In this document: positions 1-6,220 of the stretch, one piece after another
How the letters are laid out: every line of letters begins with the position of its first letter
How positions within the stretch are numbered: position 1 is the stretch's first letter
The notes under the pieces: generated by a model
What the model saw: only the letters and a program-made list of their open reading frames with translations
What the model was told of the DNA's origin: nothing
The model's database searches: none
Position numbers and translations under genes: made by a program
Assembly (NCBI GenBank): GCA_945788545.1
Contig: CALZMK010000052.1
Span: 1 to 7,942, forward strand
DNA: 7,942 nt
Direction of reading: 5' to 3'
DNA from: an uncultured Prevotella sp.
GTDB taxonomy: Bacteria > Bacteroidota > Bacteroidia > Bacteroidales > Bacteroidaceae

Positions 1-1347
1 TCGCTCGGCAGCAGTCTGGTGGGCTCGCTCTATATTCTTGATGAACCAAGTATCGGTTTGCATAGTCGTGACACCGATCGACTTATTCGCGTATTGAAGC
101 AACTGCGCGACATAGGCAATACCGTGATTGTCGTTGAGCACGACGAGGAGATAATGCGTGCAGCCGACTATATCATCGACGTGGGACCCGACGCCGGTCG
201 TCTGGGAGGAGAAATAGTATGGCAGGGCGAAACCTCATCAATCCTCAATAATCAGTCATTAATAATCAACAATCCCTCCCATACACTCAAATATCTCTCT
301 GGCGAGGATGCCATTCCCCTGCCCAAGAGCCGTCGTCCGTGGAATATGAAGATTGAGGTGAAGGGAGCGCGAATGAACAATCTAAAGGGTGTCGATGTCG
401 CCTTCCCGCTCAATGTGATGACAGTAGTCACTGGAGTGAGCGGTTCGGGCAAGTCGAGTCTTGTCAAGGGCATACTCTATCCTGCCCTGAAGCGTCATAT
501 CGGTGAGGTGTGCGACGCCCCTGGCGAATATGGTTCGCTCTCTGGCGACATCAAGGCGATACAGCATGTGGAGTTTGTCGATCAGAACCCCATTGGCAAG
601 AGCACACGTTCCAATCCTGCCACCTATGTCAAGGCCTACGATTTCATCCGCGAATTATATGCCGAACAACCCCTGTCGCAGCAGATGGGCTTCACCGCCC
701 AGTATTTCTCATTTAATGCCGACGGCGGAAGGTGTGATGAATGTAAGGGTGCGGGAGTCATCACCGTCGAGATGCAGTTTATGGCCGACCTCGTCCTCGA
801 GTGTGAGCATTGCCACGGCAAGCGCTTCAAGAGCGACATCCTCGAGGTGAGATTCCATGGCAAGAACATTGCCGACGTGCTCGACATGACTATCGACGAG
901 GCCATTGATTTCTTCTCCCAATGGGAGCAGAAAGACATTGTCAAGCGACTCAAACCGCTGCAGGACGTTGGACTTGGGTATATCCGTCTCGGACAGAGTT
1001 CATCAACACTCTCCGGAGGAGAAAACCAACGTGTCAAACTCGCCTATTTCATAGGTCAGGAGAAAATAGTGCCCACCATGTTCATCTTTGACGAACCCAC
1101 AACGGGCCTTCATTTCCACGACATCAAGAAACTCCTTGAGTCGTTCAACGCCCTCATCTCGCGCGGGCACACCATCGTCATTATCGAACACAATCTTGAG
1201 GTGATTAAATGTGCCGACCACATCATCGACATGGGCCCTGATGGAGGCGATCGTGGCGGCAATGTGGTCGTTGTGGGCACTCCCGAGAAGGTGAGTGGTT
1301 GTCAGGAAGGCTTTACTGCCAAGTATCTTCGTGAAAAGTTATATTAA
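1..1347 (+). CDS. uvrA: UvrA, excinuclease ABC subunit A (5'-truncated; C-terminal part)
   Basis: This is the damage-recognition ATPase of nucleotide excision repair. It works in the cytoplasm as a dimer with UvrB. The reading frame is open from base 1, so the true start lies upstream; the GTG at 19 is an internal codon. Visible in order: Walker B and D-loop of the first ATPase domain (YILDEPSIGLH, 31-63); Walker A of the second (GVSGSGKS, 433-456); the DQNPIGKSTRSNP segment; a zinc module with Cys codons at 733, 742, 802 and 811 (CX2C-X19-CX2C, the spacing known for UvrA); the ABC signature LSGGENQR (1009-1032); Walker B FIFDEP (1081-1098); and the switch His in IIEHNLEVIK (codon 1189). All catalytic motifs are intact. 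It ends in tandem TAA TAA. Bacteroidetes often carry more than one uvrA paralog, and which copy this is cannot be decided from the fragment. It converges on the pectate lyase gene and is not functionally linked to it. Confidence 0.97.
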   Translation, partial: SLGSSLVGSLYILDEPSIGLHSRDTDRLIRVLKQLRDIGNTVIVVEHDEEIMRAADYIIDVGPDAGRLGGEIVWQGETSSILNNQSLIINNPSHTLKYLSGEDAIPLPKSRRPWNMKIEVKGARMNNLKGVDVAFPLNVMTVVTGVSGSGKSSLVKGILYPALKRHIGEVCDAPGEYGSLSGDIKAIQHVEFVDQNPIGKSTRSNPATYVKAYDFIRELYAEQPLSQQMGFTAQYFSFNADGGRCDECKGAGVITVEMQFMADLVLECEHCHGKRFKSDILEVRFHGKNIADVLDMTIDEAIDFFSQWEQKDIVKRLKPLQDVGLGYIRLGQSSSTLSGGENQRVKLAYFIGQEKIVPTMFIFDEPTTGLHFHDIKKLLESFNALISRGHTIVIIEHNLEVIKCADHIIDMGPDGGDRGGNVVVVGTPEKVSGCQEGFTAKYLREKLY

Positions 1348-1350
1348 TAA

Positions 1351-1436
1351 CTTAAGTTTCGCATGTGCTCAACTTTTGGAGTTCTGGGAGTTCAAGGAAA
1401 CTTCTTCTTTAACTTCCCCTACTTGCGAAAGTTGAG
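1351..1436. repeat. Convergent intergenic element with three copies of a 13-mer
   Basis: The spacer between uvrA and the pectate lyase gene contains ctcaactttcgca as an exact inverted copy at 1424-1436 (tgcgaaagttgag on the plus strand). Two degenerate direct copies lie at 1351-1363 (cttaagtttcgca, 11 of 13) and 1368-1380 (ctcaacttttgga, 11 of 13), 17 bases apart start to start. Between them, gagttc occurs twice (1380-1385 and 1388-1393), and short AACT/AGTT pairs could form small hairpins at 1371-1383 and 1389-1402. No strong GC stem followed by a T-run is present, so a classical intrinsic terminator is not supported on either strand. The block may be a dispersed intergenic repeat or a structured 3' region shared by two converging transcripts. 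Confidence 0.5.
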
Positions 1437-1439
1437 TAT

Positions 1440-3740
1440 TTAATTTGTTTTCTCCAGTTTTATATAGAAGAGGTTGCAGGAGTCTGCTTTGGTAAGTGTG
1501 TGACTACCGGCAGCTATTGTGGTGGAAAGAGTTTTGCTACTGGTATCACCGTTTACCTTCGTCCCATCTACCTTGATACTGCATTTAGAGTCACCGCTGC
1601 CGAAGTATAGCGTCATCTTCATTTCTTCGGTAGTAGTGAACGAGATAGATGTAGATGATTCAATCTTCAGACAAATGGTGTAGGTCGTTCCGTCAACAGT
1701 TGCTGTACCCTTTGAGTCGCTGTAGTTGCCCGAAACCGTGAATGCAGAGTTCGATGGGGCTTTGTTTTGGAAATCGCATCCGATGGAACCCTCGATAGGC
1801 GTGCTTTCGCCGCTATCGTCTCCGCCCTCGTCGCCACCTTCTTCTCCTCCTTCTTCACCACTTTCGTCAGGGGTTGATTCTGCACCGAATATACCTTTTA
1901 GTGATGACTTGTAGTTCTGAAGGGCAGTCTTGAGATCGGTGTCCACATTGTAGTCGGAATCCTTGCCCGTGAAATCCCATGAGAAATCACCATGGTTGAG
2001 TCTTCCCGCCCCGTAGGCTCCAGTCACGTTTGCAGGTACATTCACTGCGGATTGGGGTGCATAGGCATACATCAGGGCGTCGTTAGTGTCGAAGTTGTCA
2101 TATACGGCTCCGCCCTTCTTTGCCTTTACATCGGATGGCACAGTCTCTTCCCTTGTTGTGGCCTCATAGGCATCAAACTCCACGTTGTTGGTCTGATATG
2201 TCACGTACTTGAAATTCTTCGATCTTTCGGCAAAGATATTTCCGTACGACTTGATTATGCCTCCGTCCTCGCTTGAGAATGTTCCCTTGCCGTCGCTTCC
2301 GATGTCGGAGCCTTGCATGGATATGAGCATCGGTTTGTTGCAGTTGCGATAGTAATTAGCTTCCACAAAGGCGCTTGCTCCGGTGGTGGTGCCCACTCCG
2401 TACTTTGCCACTCCGTCGAAGTAGTTGTTCCATATATGCACACTCATGCACCTGATGCGCGGATGGCGCGAGTCGCTGTGGTCAAACCAGTTGTGGTGGT
2501 AGGTGATGTAGTTGGCATCGTCACCACCCATTCCGCAGAGCGACGACTTGCCGCAGTCCCAGAACCTGTTGTAGCTGATGGTGACGTATTTCGTTCCTGA
2601 CTTCAGATCGACTGTGCCATCGCCTTTGGCTTGGTCGGCATCACCGCCTGTTTGACCATAGAAGAGGTCGATGTTGTGAATCCATATATTGGAATTGTCT
2701 GTGTCGAGTGATATGCAGTCGTCCATGCACAACATGATGGCGAAGTTGCGTAGCTCCACTCCCTTGCAGTTGCGCACCAGTATGCCAAACCCGCTGATGG
2801 TGGCATCATCGCCCACACCCTCAATCGTGATGTTCATCTCGGAGTATGAGTTTTTGCCTTTCACCTGCAGTCCCTCTGCCGAGCTGGATACTTTGTCGAG
2901 GTCGTCCTTGCTGATTTTTCCGATGATACGTATGGCGAGTGGGGTAGTGTCGCTGCCCTTCTGATAAGCGTCGATGATGGTCTGTAAGCCGGTTTTCTCC
3001 ACGTCTTTCTTATCCACCCTCACTGTTGTCGTCACCGTCTTGGCTGTTGCGGCTGTAATATATAGCACCTTGGCGTTGGCCTTGAGTGTTCCGTCGTCGT
3101 TGTATGCGCCGATGCCTTGGTAGTTGAGATGGGCGAATCCCTCGCGGCTGTAGTTCACCACGTTAATGCCAGTAGCCTCGCTTGCCGCATTCTCCACCTC
3201 ATTTCCCCCTGTCACAGGCACCACCTTGACGCTATATCCGTTTGCTGCCATAAGTCCAGGGATGTCGGCTCTGGCATACGTGCCGTAGTCTCTCACCAGT
3301 TCCCTGTCTATGCGGGTGTATTCGGTGTATTGTCCTCCCTTGACATATACATTATATGATTCGGCATTGGCAAATGGCATCCATTTCAGATAGAGCGACT
3401 CTTGCCATCCCTTTGCCTCGGTGATTTCCACTTTTCCCACCTCCACGCTGAATTGTCCGCTGGCGAGTGGTCGGGCCTTTAGCGAGAATCCGATAGAACT
3501 CGCGTTGCCGTCGTAAATGTCGTCGGATGAGTTTCCCGTGGATGTGATGAATGTCTTATTGCCTTCGAATCTTACTTTCGCCACCTCAGAGGTGTTATAG
3601 TAGTGTACATTATTGTCGGTGGTGACAATGTGCATTTGATTGTTGTTGAAATCCCTGTTTGTCTCATTCTTAGTCTGTGCCGTCATAGGTATCGCAATCA
3701 TGAGACTTATCATTGCCATCAAGTAGTTTGTCTTCTTCAT
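1440..3740 (-). CDS. Secreted multidomain pectate lyase, polysaccharide lyase family 1 (PL1)
   Basis: It is predicted to cleave polygalacturonate by calcium-dependent beta-elimination outside the cytoplasm. The 766 residues read as follows. Residues 1-21 are a signal peptide (cleavage after MTA, leaving Q22). Residues about 36-60 match a short beta motif found in many Bacteroidales secreted proteins. Residues about 105-195 are fibronectin-III-like (LYLKW, then Y-N-V-Y-V). Residues about 225-615 are the PL1 right-handed beta-helix. Residues 621-648 are an acidic Gly/Glu/Asp linker, and 653-766 a beta-rich C-terminal domain that may bind carbohydrate. PL1 hallmarks seen: DGTVD (D374, D378) and D346/D348 as likely calcium ligands; K398 in CGKSSLCG; and SRHPRIR, whose R425 and R430 have the same five-residue spacing as R218 and R223 of Erwinia PelC; then VHIWNNYF. 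The alignment was by eye. The catalytic set appears complete, so an active enzyme is likely. The start follows an AT-rich leader with no Shine-Dalgarno, 21 bases after the 151-residue gene, so the two are probably co-transcribed. It has no T9SS-type tail of its own; the sequence ends in IKLEKTN. Confidence 0.93.
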   Translation of the reverse strand: MKKTNYLMAMISLMIAIPMTAQTKNETNRDFNNNQMHIVTTDNNVHYYNTSEVAKVRFEGNKTFITSTGNSSDDIYDGNASSIGFSLKARPLASGQFSVEVGKVEITEAKGWQESLYLKWMPFANAESYNVYVKGGQYTEYTRIDRELVRDYGTYARADIPGLMAANGYSVKVVPVTGGNEVENAASEATGINVVNYSREGFAHLNYQGIGAYNDDGTLKANAKVLYITAATAKTVTTTVRVDKKDVEKTGLQTIIDAYQKGSDTTPLAIRIIGKISKDDLDKVSSSAEGLQVKGKNSYSEMNITIEGVGDDATISGFGILVRNCKGVELRNFAIMLCMDDCISLDTDNSNIWIHNIDLFYGQTGGDADQAKGDGTVDLKSGTKYVTISYNRFWDCGKSSLCGMGGDDANYITYHHNWFDHSDSRHPRIRCMSVHIWNNYFDGVAKYGVGTTTGASAFVEANYYRNCNKPMLISMQGSDIGSDGKGTFSSEDGGIIKSYGNIFAERSKNFKYVTYQTNNVEFDAYEATTREETVPSDVKAKKGGAVYDNFDTNDALMYAYAPQSAVNVPANVTGAYGAGRLNHGDFSWDFTGKDSDYNVDTDLKTALQNYKSSLKGIFGAESTPDESGEEGGEEGGDEGGDDSGESTPIEGSIGCDFQNKAPSNSAFTVSGNYSDSKGTATVDGTTYTICLKIESSTSISFTTTEEMKMTLYFGSGDSKCSIKVDGTKVNGDTSSKTLSTTIAAGSHTLTKADSCNLFYIKLEKTN
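1797..1880 (-). repeat. Low-complexity acidic linker repeat inside the pectate lyase gene
   Basis: Residues 621-648 of the lyase are built from near-repeats of E-E-G-G, D-E-G-G and D-D-S-G, bounded on each side by E-S-T-P. At the DNA level the plus strand is a run of cct, tct and gtc triplets that differ by single bases. It separates the catalytic beta-helix from the C-terminal domain and should be a flexible, highly negatively charged tether. Such a tract is prone to slippage in multiples of 12 bases, so its length may vary between strains. Confidence 0.8.
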
Positions 3741-3761
3741 TTGTTCTATGTCTTTAATTAT

Positions 3762-4217
3762 TTATTTCTTTGCAAATTTGATAACGTGTTTCCCCGCCTT
3801 GGCTGTAAATATTCCTTTGCCGAGGTTGCCCACATATATGCTTGTGGCACCGCTGTCAGCATTCACACGATTGCGCAACCGTCCCGCAGAGTCGTAAATG
3901 GCAATGGCAGTAAATGGTGTGATACCTCCTATTACGAGATAGTCATCCACGATGCCGTTGTAGTTGAACACGCTGGTGCGTAGCTCCTCGATTCCTGTGG
4001 AGTTTGCATTGAAGAGGATTTCCACCTTTTCCATATTGATGTTTAGGGTGGAGTTGTCGGAGAGAAGTAGATTGGCGTCATCGCCGTCGAATGTAATTGA
4101 TACTACATTTTTACCCTCCAGTGTTTCGCCGTTTACGATAATGGTCTGATAGCCTTTGGCTATGCAGTTTGGGCTCAGACATAGTAATGCTAATGCATTT
4201 AAGATTAGTTTTTTCAT
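3762..4217 (-). CDS. Small secreted protein with two beta-motif repeats and a T9SS-like C-terminal tail
   Basis: This is a 151-residue protein of unknown function. Residues 1-20 are a signal peptide (MKK, hydrophobic core, cleavage near CIA-K). The body then repeats one pattern twice: residues 23-45 (TIIVNGETLEGKNVVSITF) and 48-70 (ending MEKVEILF). Each runs from a beta strand through a turn to a second strand ending V-x-I-x-F. Residues about 75-151 begin with GIEEL and continue with IYDSAGRL, then YVGNLGKGIFTAKAGKH and a basic KFAKK end. This resembles type-A sorting domains of T9SS cargo, where a 'D..G..' strand is followed by 'L..G.Y..k.g' and a Lys-rich terminus. It is transcribed first, 21 bases ahead of the pectate lyase, so a role in the same extracellular process is plausible. 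No catalytic motif is visible. The start ATG at 4217 has a -7 promoter element 24 bases upstream. The gene call is firm; the T9SS assignment is by pattern only. Confidence 0.85.
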   Translation of the reverse strand: MKKLILNALALLCLSPNCIAKGYQTIIVNGETLEGKNVVSITFDGDDANLLLSDNSTLNINMEKVEILFNANSTGIEELRTSVFNYNGIVDDYLVIGGITPFTAIAIYDSAGRLRNRVNADSGATSIYVGNLGKGIFTAKAGKHVIKFAKK

Positions 4218-4241
4218 TTTATTGTTTTTTGATTTGCTCTA

Positions 4242-4249
4242 CAAAGATA
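4242..4249 (-). promoter_or_regulatory. Candidate -7 element for the minus-strand pair
   Basis: Read on the minus strand the sequence is TATCTTTG, a full match to the Bacteroidetes -7 consensus TAnnTTTG, placed 24 bases before the ATG of the 151-residue gene. No TTTG is found 19-22 bases upstream of it, so the -33 half is poor. This would suit a promoter that needs an activator, but the inference rests on one 8-base match in AT-rich DNA. Confidence 0.45.
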
Positions 4250-4254
4250 TAATA

Positions 4255-4268
4255 ATTTATCGATAAAT
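4255..4268. promoter_or_regulatory. Perfect 14-bp palindrome in the divergent control region
   Basis: The sequence atttatcgataaat is its own reverse complement. It lies 5 bases upstream of the minus-strand -7 element, in the spacer where RNA polymerase would sit. This is a plausible operator site for a dimeric regulator of the pectate lyase pair. AT-rich palindromes of this size can arise by chance; the central CG makes this one somewhat less trivial. Confidence 0.35.
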
Positions 4269-4294
4269 ACGTCATTTCTAAAGTTTTTTTATGA

Positions 4295-4312
4295 AATATA
4301 AAATTTTATATT
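4295..4312. promoter_or_regulatory. Perfect 18-bp AT-only palindrome upstream of the plus-strand promoter
   Basis: The sequence aatataaaattttatatt is perfectly self-complementary and ends 7 bases before the -33 TTTG of the plus-strand promoter. It could be a regulator site or an AT-rich upstream element that strengthens the promoter. Its base composition is entirely A/T, so chance is a serious alternative. Confidence 0.3.
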
Positions 4313-4319
4313 AAAAATA

Positions 4320-4351
4320 TTTGGTTGTTTTTACTTTTTTTATTAATTTTG
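4320..4351 (+). promoter_or_regulatory. Bacteroidetes-type promoter for the lipoprotein/DUF5723 operon
   Basis: TTTG at 4320-4323 and TAATTTTG at 4344-4351 are separated by 20 bases. Both boxes match the known Bacteroidetes primary-sigma consensus (TTTG, 19-21 bases, TAnnTTTG). The expected transcript start is a few bases after 4351, giving a 5' leader of about 20 bases before the ATG at 4379. No Shine-Dalgarno site is seen in that leader, which is normal in this phylum. Confidence 0.75.
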
Positions 4352-4378
4352 CCCCAAAAACTAAAACATTATTTAGGT

Positions 4379-6196
4379 ATGAAAAGAAACACAGGAAAAG
4401 ACTTAATTGGGGAAATGATGGTTTCCGCATTGCTCCTTTTAGGCGGTGCAGTTGTCACGGGGTGCACCGACAATAACTACGATTTGGACGATATCGACCT
4501 GACTGTCGGTGTCGGAGGAGGTGAGTTAAGTATCCCGACAAGTTCCACTACGACAATCAAGTTGAGTGAGGTGCTCGACCTTGAGGAAAACGGTGATGTT
4601 AAGGAAGACGTTGACGGCACATACAGGTTCTTCAAGAAAGGAGAGACTGTCCCCCCCACCACTACAAGTATCAGTTCGGTGACAGTGAAGAAAGCCAGTG
4701 CCGAGTCGTTCGACTTTGTGCTCGACTTGTCGCAGTATGCCGCACCTTCGCCCAAGAGGGCTGCATCGCGTGCCGCAGTCAATTTCAGCGATGAGATGAA
4801 TGTCGGTTCGTTTGTATATAATGGTAGTGTGCCTGCTGAGGTTGTAGAACTCAAAAGGGCGGATGTATATTCAGAGATGTCTCTCAACATCTCGTTCGAC
4901 AAAAACATTAGCAAACTGGTAAGTAAGGTTACGGAGTTGTCGCTCACCTTGCCTTCATTTATGGATTTTGAGGTAAGCGAGTCAACATCGGAATATTCCA
5001 AGAATGGCAATAAGTTGGTGTTCACCAATGTGAGCACATCCGAAAGTCAGAAGATTGTCATCGCCATTAAGGGCCTCACTTTCGGAGGTGCTGAAGACGA
5101 AACGGGAAAACTGACTGTTGCCGGGGGCAAAGTGGATATGGAAGGAAAGGTGAACATGGGTATCAAGATTGCCGAGGATATCAACATCACCTCGGGAGTT
5201 GACCCGTCGAAATGCACCATTAAGAGTGGTATCAGTTTTATGAACGACATCCAACTCACCAATGTCACTGGACGTTTCTCTCCCTCAATCCAACTTGATA
5301 ATCTTGGTCATACCTCCATCTCTGGTCTGCCCGACTTCCTCAACGAGGAAGGGGTGAAGGTTGACATCGAGAATCCGCAGATTGCATTGACATTGACCAC
5401 CGACATGACAGTGGGCGGATTGATTGCTGGAGTAATCAAATACAAGCGCGACGGAGTTGAAGGGTCGATAAAGTTGAATGAAAATATCATTGTCAATCCA
5501 GCAGGAGCCGGTTCCTCTTCATCCACAAGGGTTTGTATTTGCCGCAAGAAGAGTGAGCTGACCAATCCCGAAGATTATGACCAGGTGATTGAGCAGGACG
5601 ACCTTAAGCAGGTGTTGTATCCCACTGTGGCAAGCGAGATTAGTTTCACCGCCACGGCATGGGCCGATGCAAGTCGCACCGCATCGCTTGAGTTGGGCAA
5701 GACATATACCGTTGCTCCTGAATACGAGATTATGGCTCCATTGGCATTTGGCGAGGATGCCAACATTGTATATAGCGACAATCTAGACGGATGGAATGAC
5801 GACATCGATGACTTTGACCTCAAGGAGGGTGGATATATCGAACTCACTGCCAATGTGGAAAATCGTGTGCCGGTGTATCTAAATGTTGATGCCAAGCCAA
5901 TTGGATTGAATGGTGAGGACCTCAGTAATGAGGTGACTGTCGAGGTGACAGGCGAGGTGGCTGCATCGGCAAATGGAGTGGATGCTGTCGTTTCGCCAGT
6001 GAAGGTGAAACTCACTCCCAAGAATGGGGCACTCAAGAAACTCGACGGTCTGAAACTCGTTGTGAGCGGTTCGGCTAAGAGCAATGCAGGAGGCTCAACT
6101 GTCACTGGTATTCCTCTTAATGCCAAGACCCACACTCTAGTGGCCAAGGATATCAACGTAAAGTTGGTGGGCACTCTCGTGACCGACCTCAACTAA
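4379..6196 (+). CDS. Predicted outer-membrane lipoprotein of unknown function, operon partner of the DUF5723-like protein
   Basis: The protein has 605 residues. The N-terminus has a basic head (MKRNTGK), a hydrophobic core and the lipobox VTGC, which gives lipidated Cys29. The next residues, T-D-N-N-Y-D, are acidic, like the signals that route Bacteroidetes lipoproteins to the cell surface. The rest is Ser/Thr/Val-rich and reads as successive beta-sandwich-like segments, including a conserved-looking start (VGVGGGELSIPTSS, TIKLSEVLDLE) and a late strand pair (YIELTANVENRVPVYLNVDAKPIG). No enzymatic motif is recognised. Besides Cys29, Cys codons occur near residues 279, 386 and 388. The reading frame can be extended to a TTG at 4325, but that lies inside the promoter and breaks the signal peptide, so ATG 4379 is chosen. 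The DUF5723-like gene starts 15 or 24 bases later, so the two are almost certainly co-transcribed. Substrate and partner are unknown; a complex with the barrel is an inference. Confidence 0.88.
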   Translation: MKRNTGKDLIGEMMVSALLLLGGAVVTGCTDNNYDLDDIDLTVGVGGGELSIPTSSTTTIKLSEVLDLEENGDVKEDVDGTYRFFKKGETVPPTTTSISSVTVKKASAESFDFVLDLSQYAAPSPKRAASRAAVNFSDEMNVGSFVYNGSVPAEVVELKRADVYSEMSLNISFDKNISKLVSKVTELSLTLPSFMDFEVSESTSEYSKNGNKLVFTNVSTSESQKIVIAIKGLTFGGAEDETGKLTVAGGKVDMEGKVNMGIKIAEDINITSGVDPSKCTIKSGISFMNDIQLTNVTGRFSPSIQLDNLGHTSISGLPDFLNEEGVKVDIENPQIALTLTTDMTVGGLIAGVIKYKRDGVEGSIKLNENIIVNPAGAGSSSSTRVCICRKKSELTNPEDYDQVIEQDDLKQVLYPTVASEISFTATAWADASRTASLELGKTYTVAPEYEIMAPLAFGEDANIVYSDNLDGWNDDIDDFDLKEGGYIELTANVENRVPVYLNVDAKPIGLNGEDLSNEVTVEVTGEVAASANGVDAVVSPVKVKLTPKNGALKKLDGLKLVVSGSAKSNAGGSTVTGIPLNAKTHTLVAKDINVKLVGTLVTDLN

Positions 6197-6220
6197 TAAT
6201 ATTTTTAAAGAATGATTATT

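Noticed and set aside
19..21. GTG as the start of the UvrA protein
   Set aside because: The frame is open to base 1 and the preceding codons continue a UvrA-like segment ahead of the first Walker B, so this is an internal Val codon of a truncated gene.
636..1037. Antisense frame (133 residues) within uvrA
   Set aside because: The sense strand here encodes the zinc module and the start of the ABC signature of UvrA; the reverse frame shows no domain.
1371..1402. Intrinsic terminator hairpins after uvrA
   Set aside because: The stems are only 4 base pairs (AACT/AGTT) and AT-rich, and no T-run follows directly; they are kept only as part of the repeat block.
1797..1880. Possible CRISPR-like or tandem repeat array
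   Set aside because: The units are 9-12 bases of coding low complexity in frame with the lyase linker, without spacers of constant length.
4325..4378. Upstream TTG start that would extend the lipoprotein by 18 residues
   Set aside because: It overlaps the -7 promoter box at 4344-4351, so it would not be translated from that promoter. The added residues would also displace the normal lipoprotein signal peptide that begins MKRNTGK.
4477..5037. Antisense frame (186 residues) opposite the 5' part of the lipoprotein gene
   Set aside because: It is a composition shadow, Ser/Thr-rich without a signal peptide or start region, and lies fully within a well-supported gene.
5575..6192. Long antisense frame (205 residues) opposite the lipoprotein
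   Set aside because: It is rich in Ser, Leu, Thr and Pro with no recognisable motif, as expected for the mirror of a Val/Asp/Lys-rich gene. The sense frame has a lipobox, promoter and operon context.
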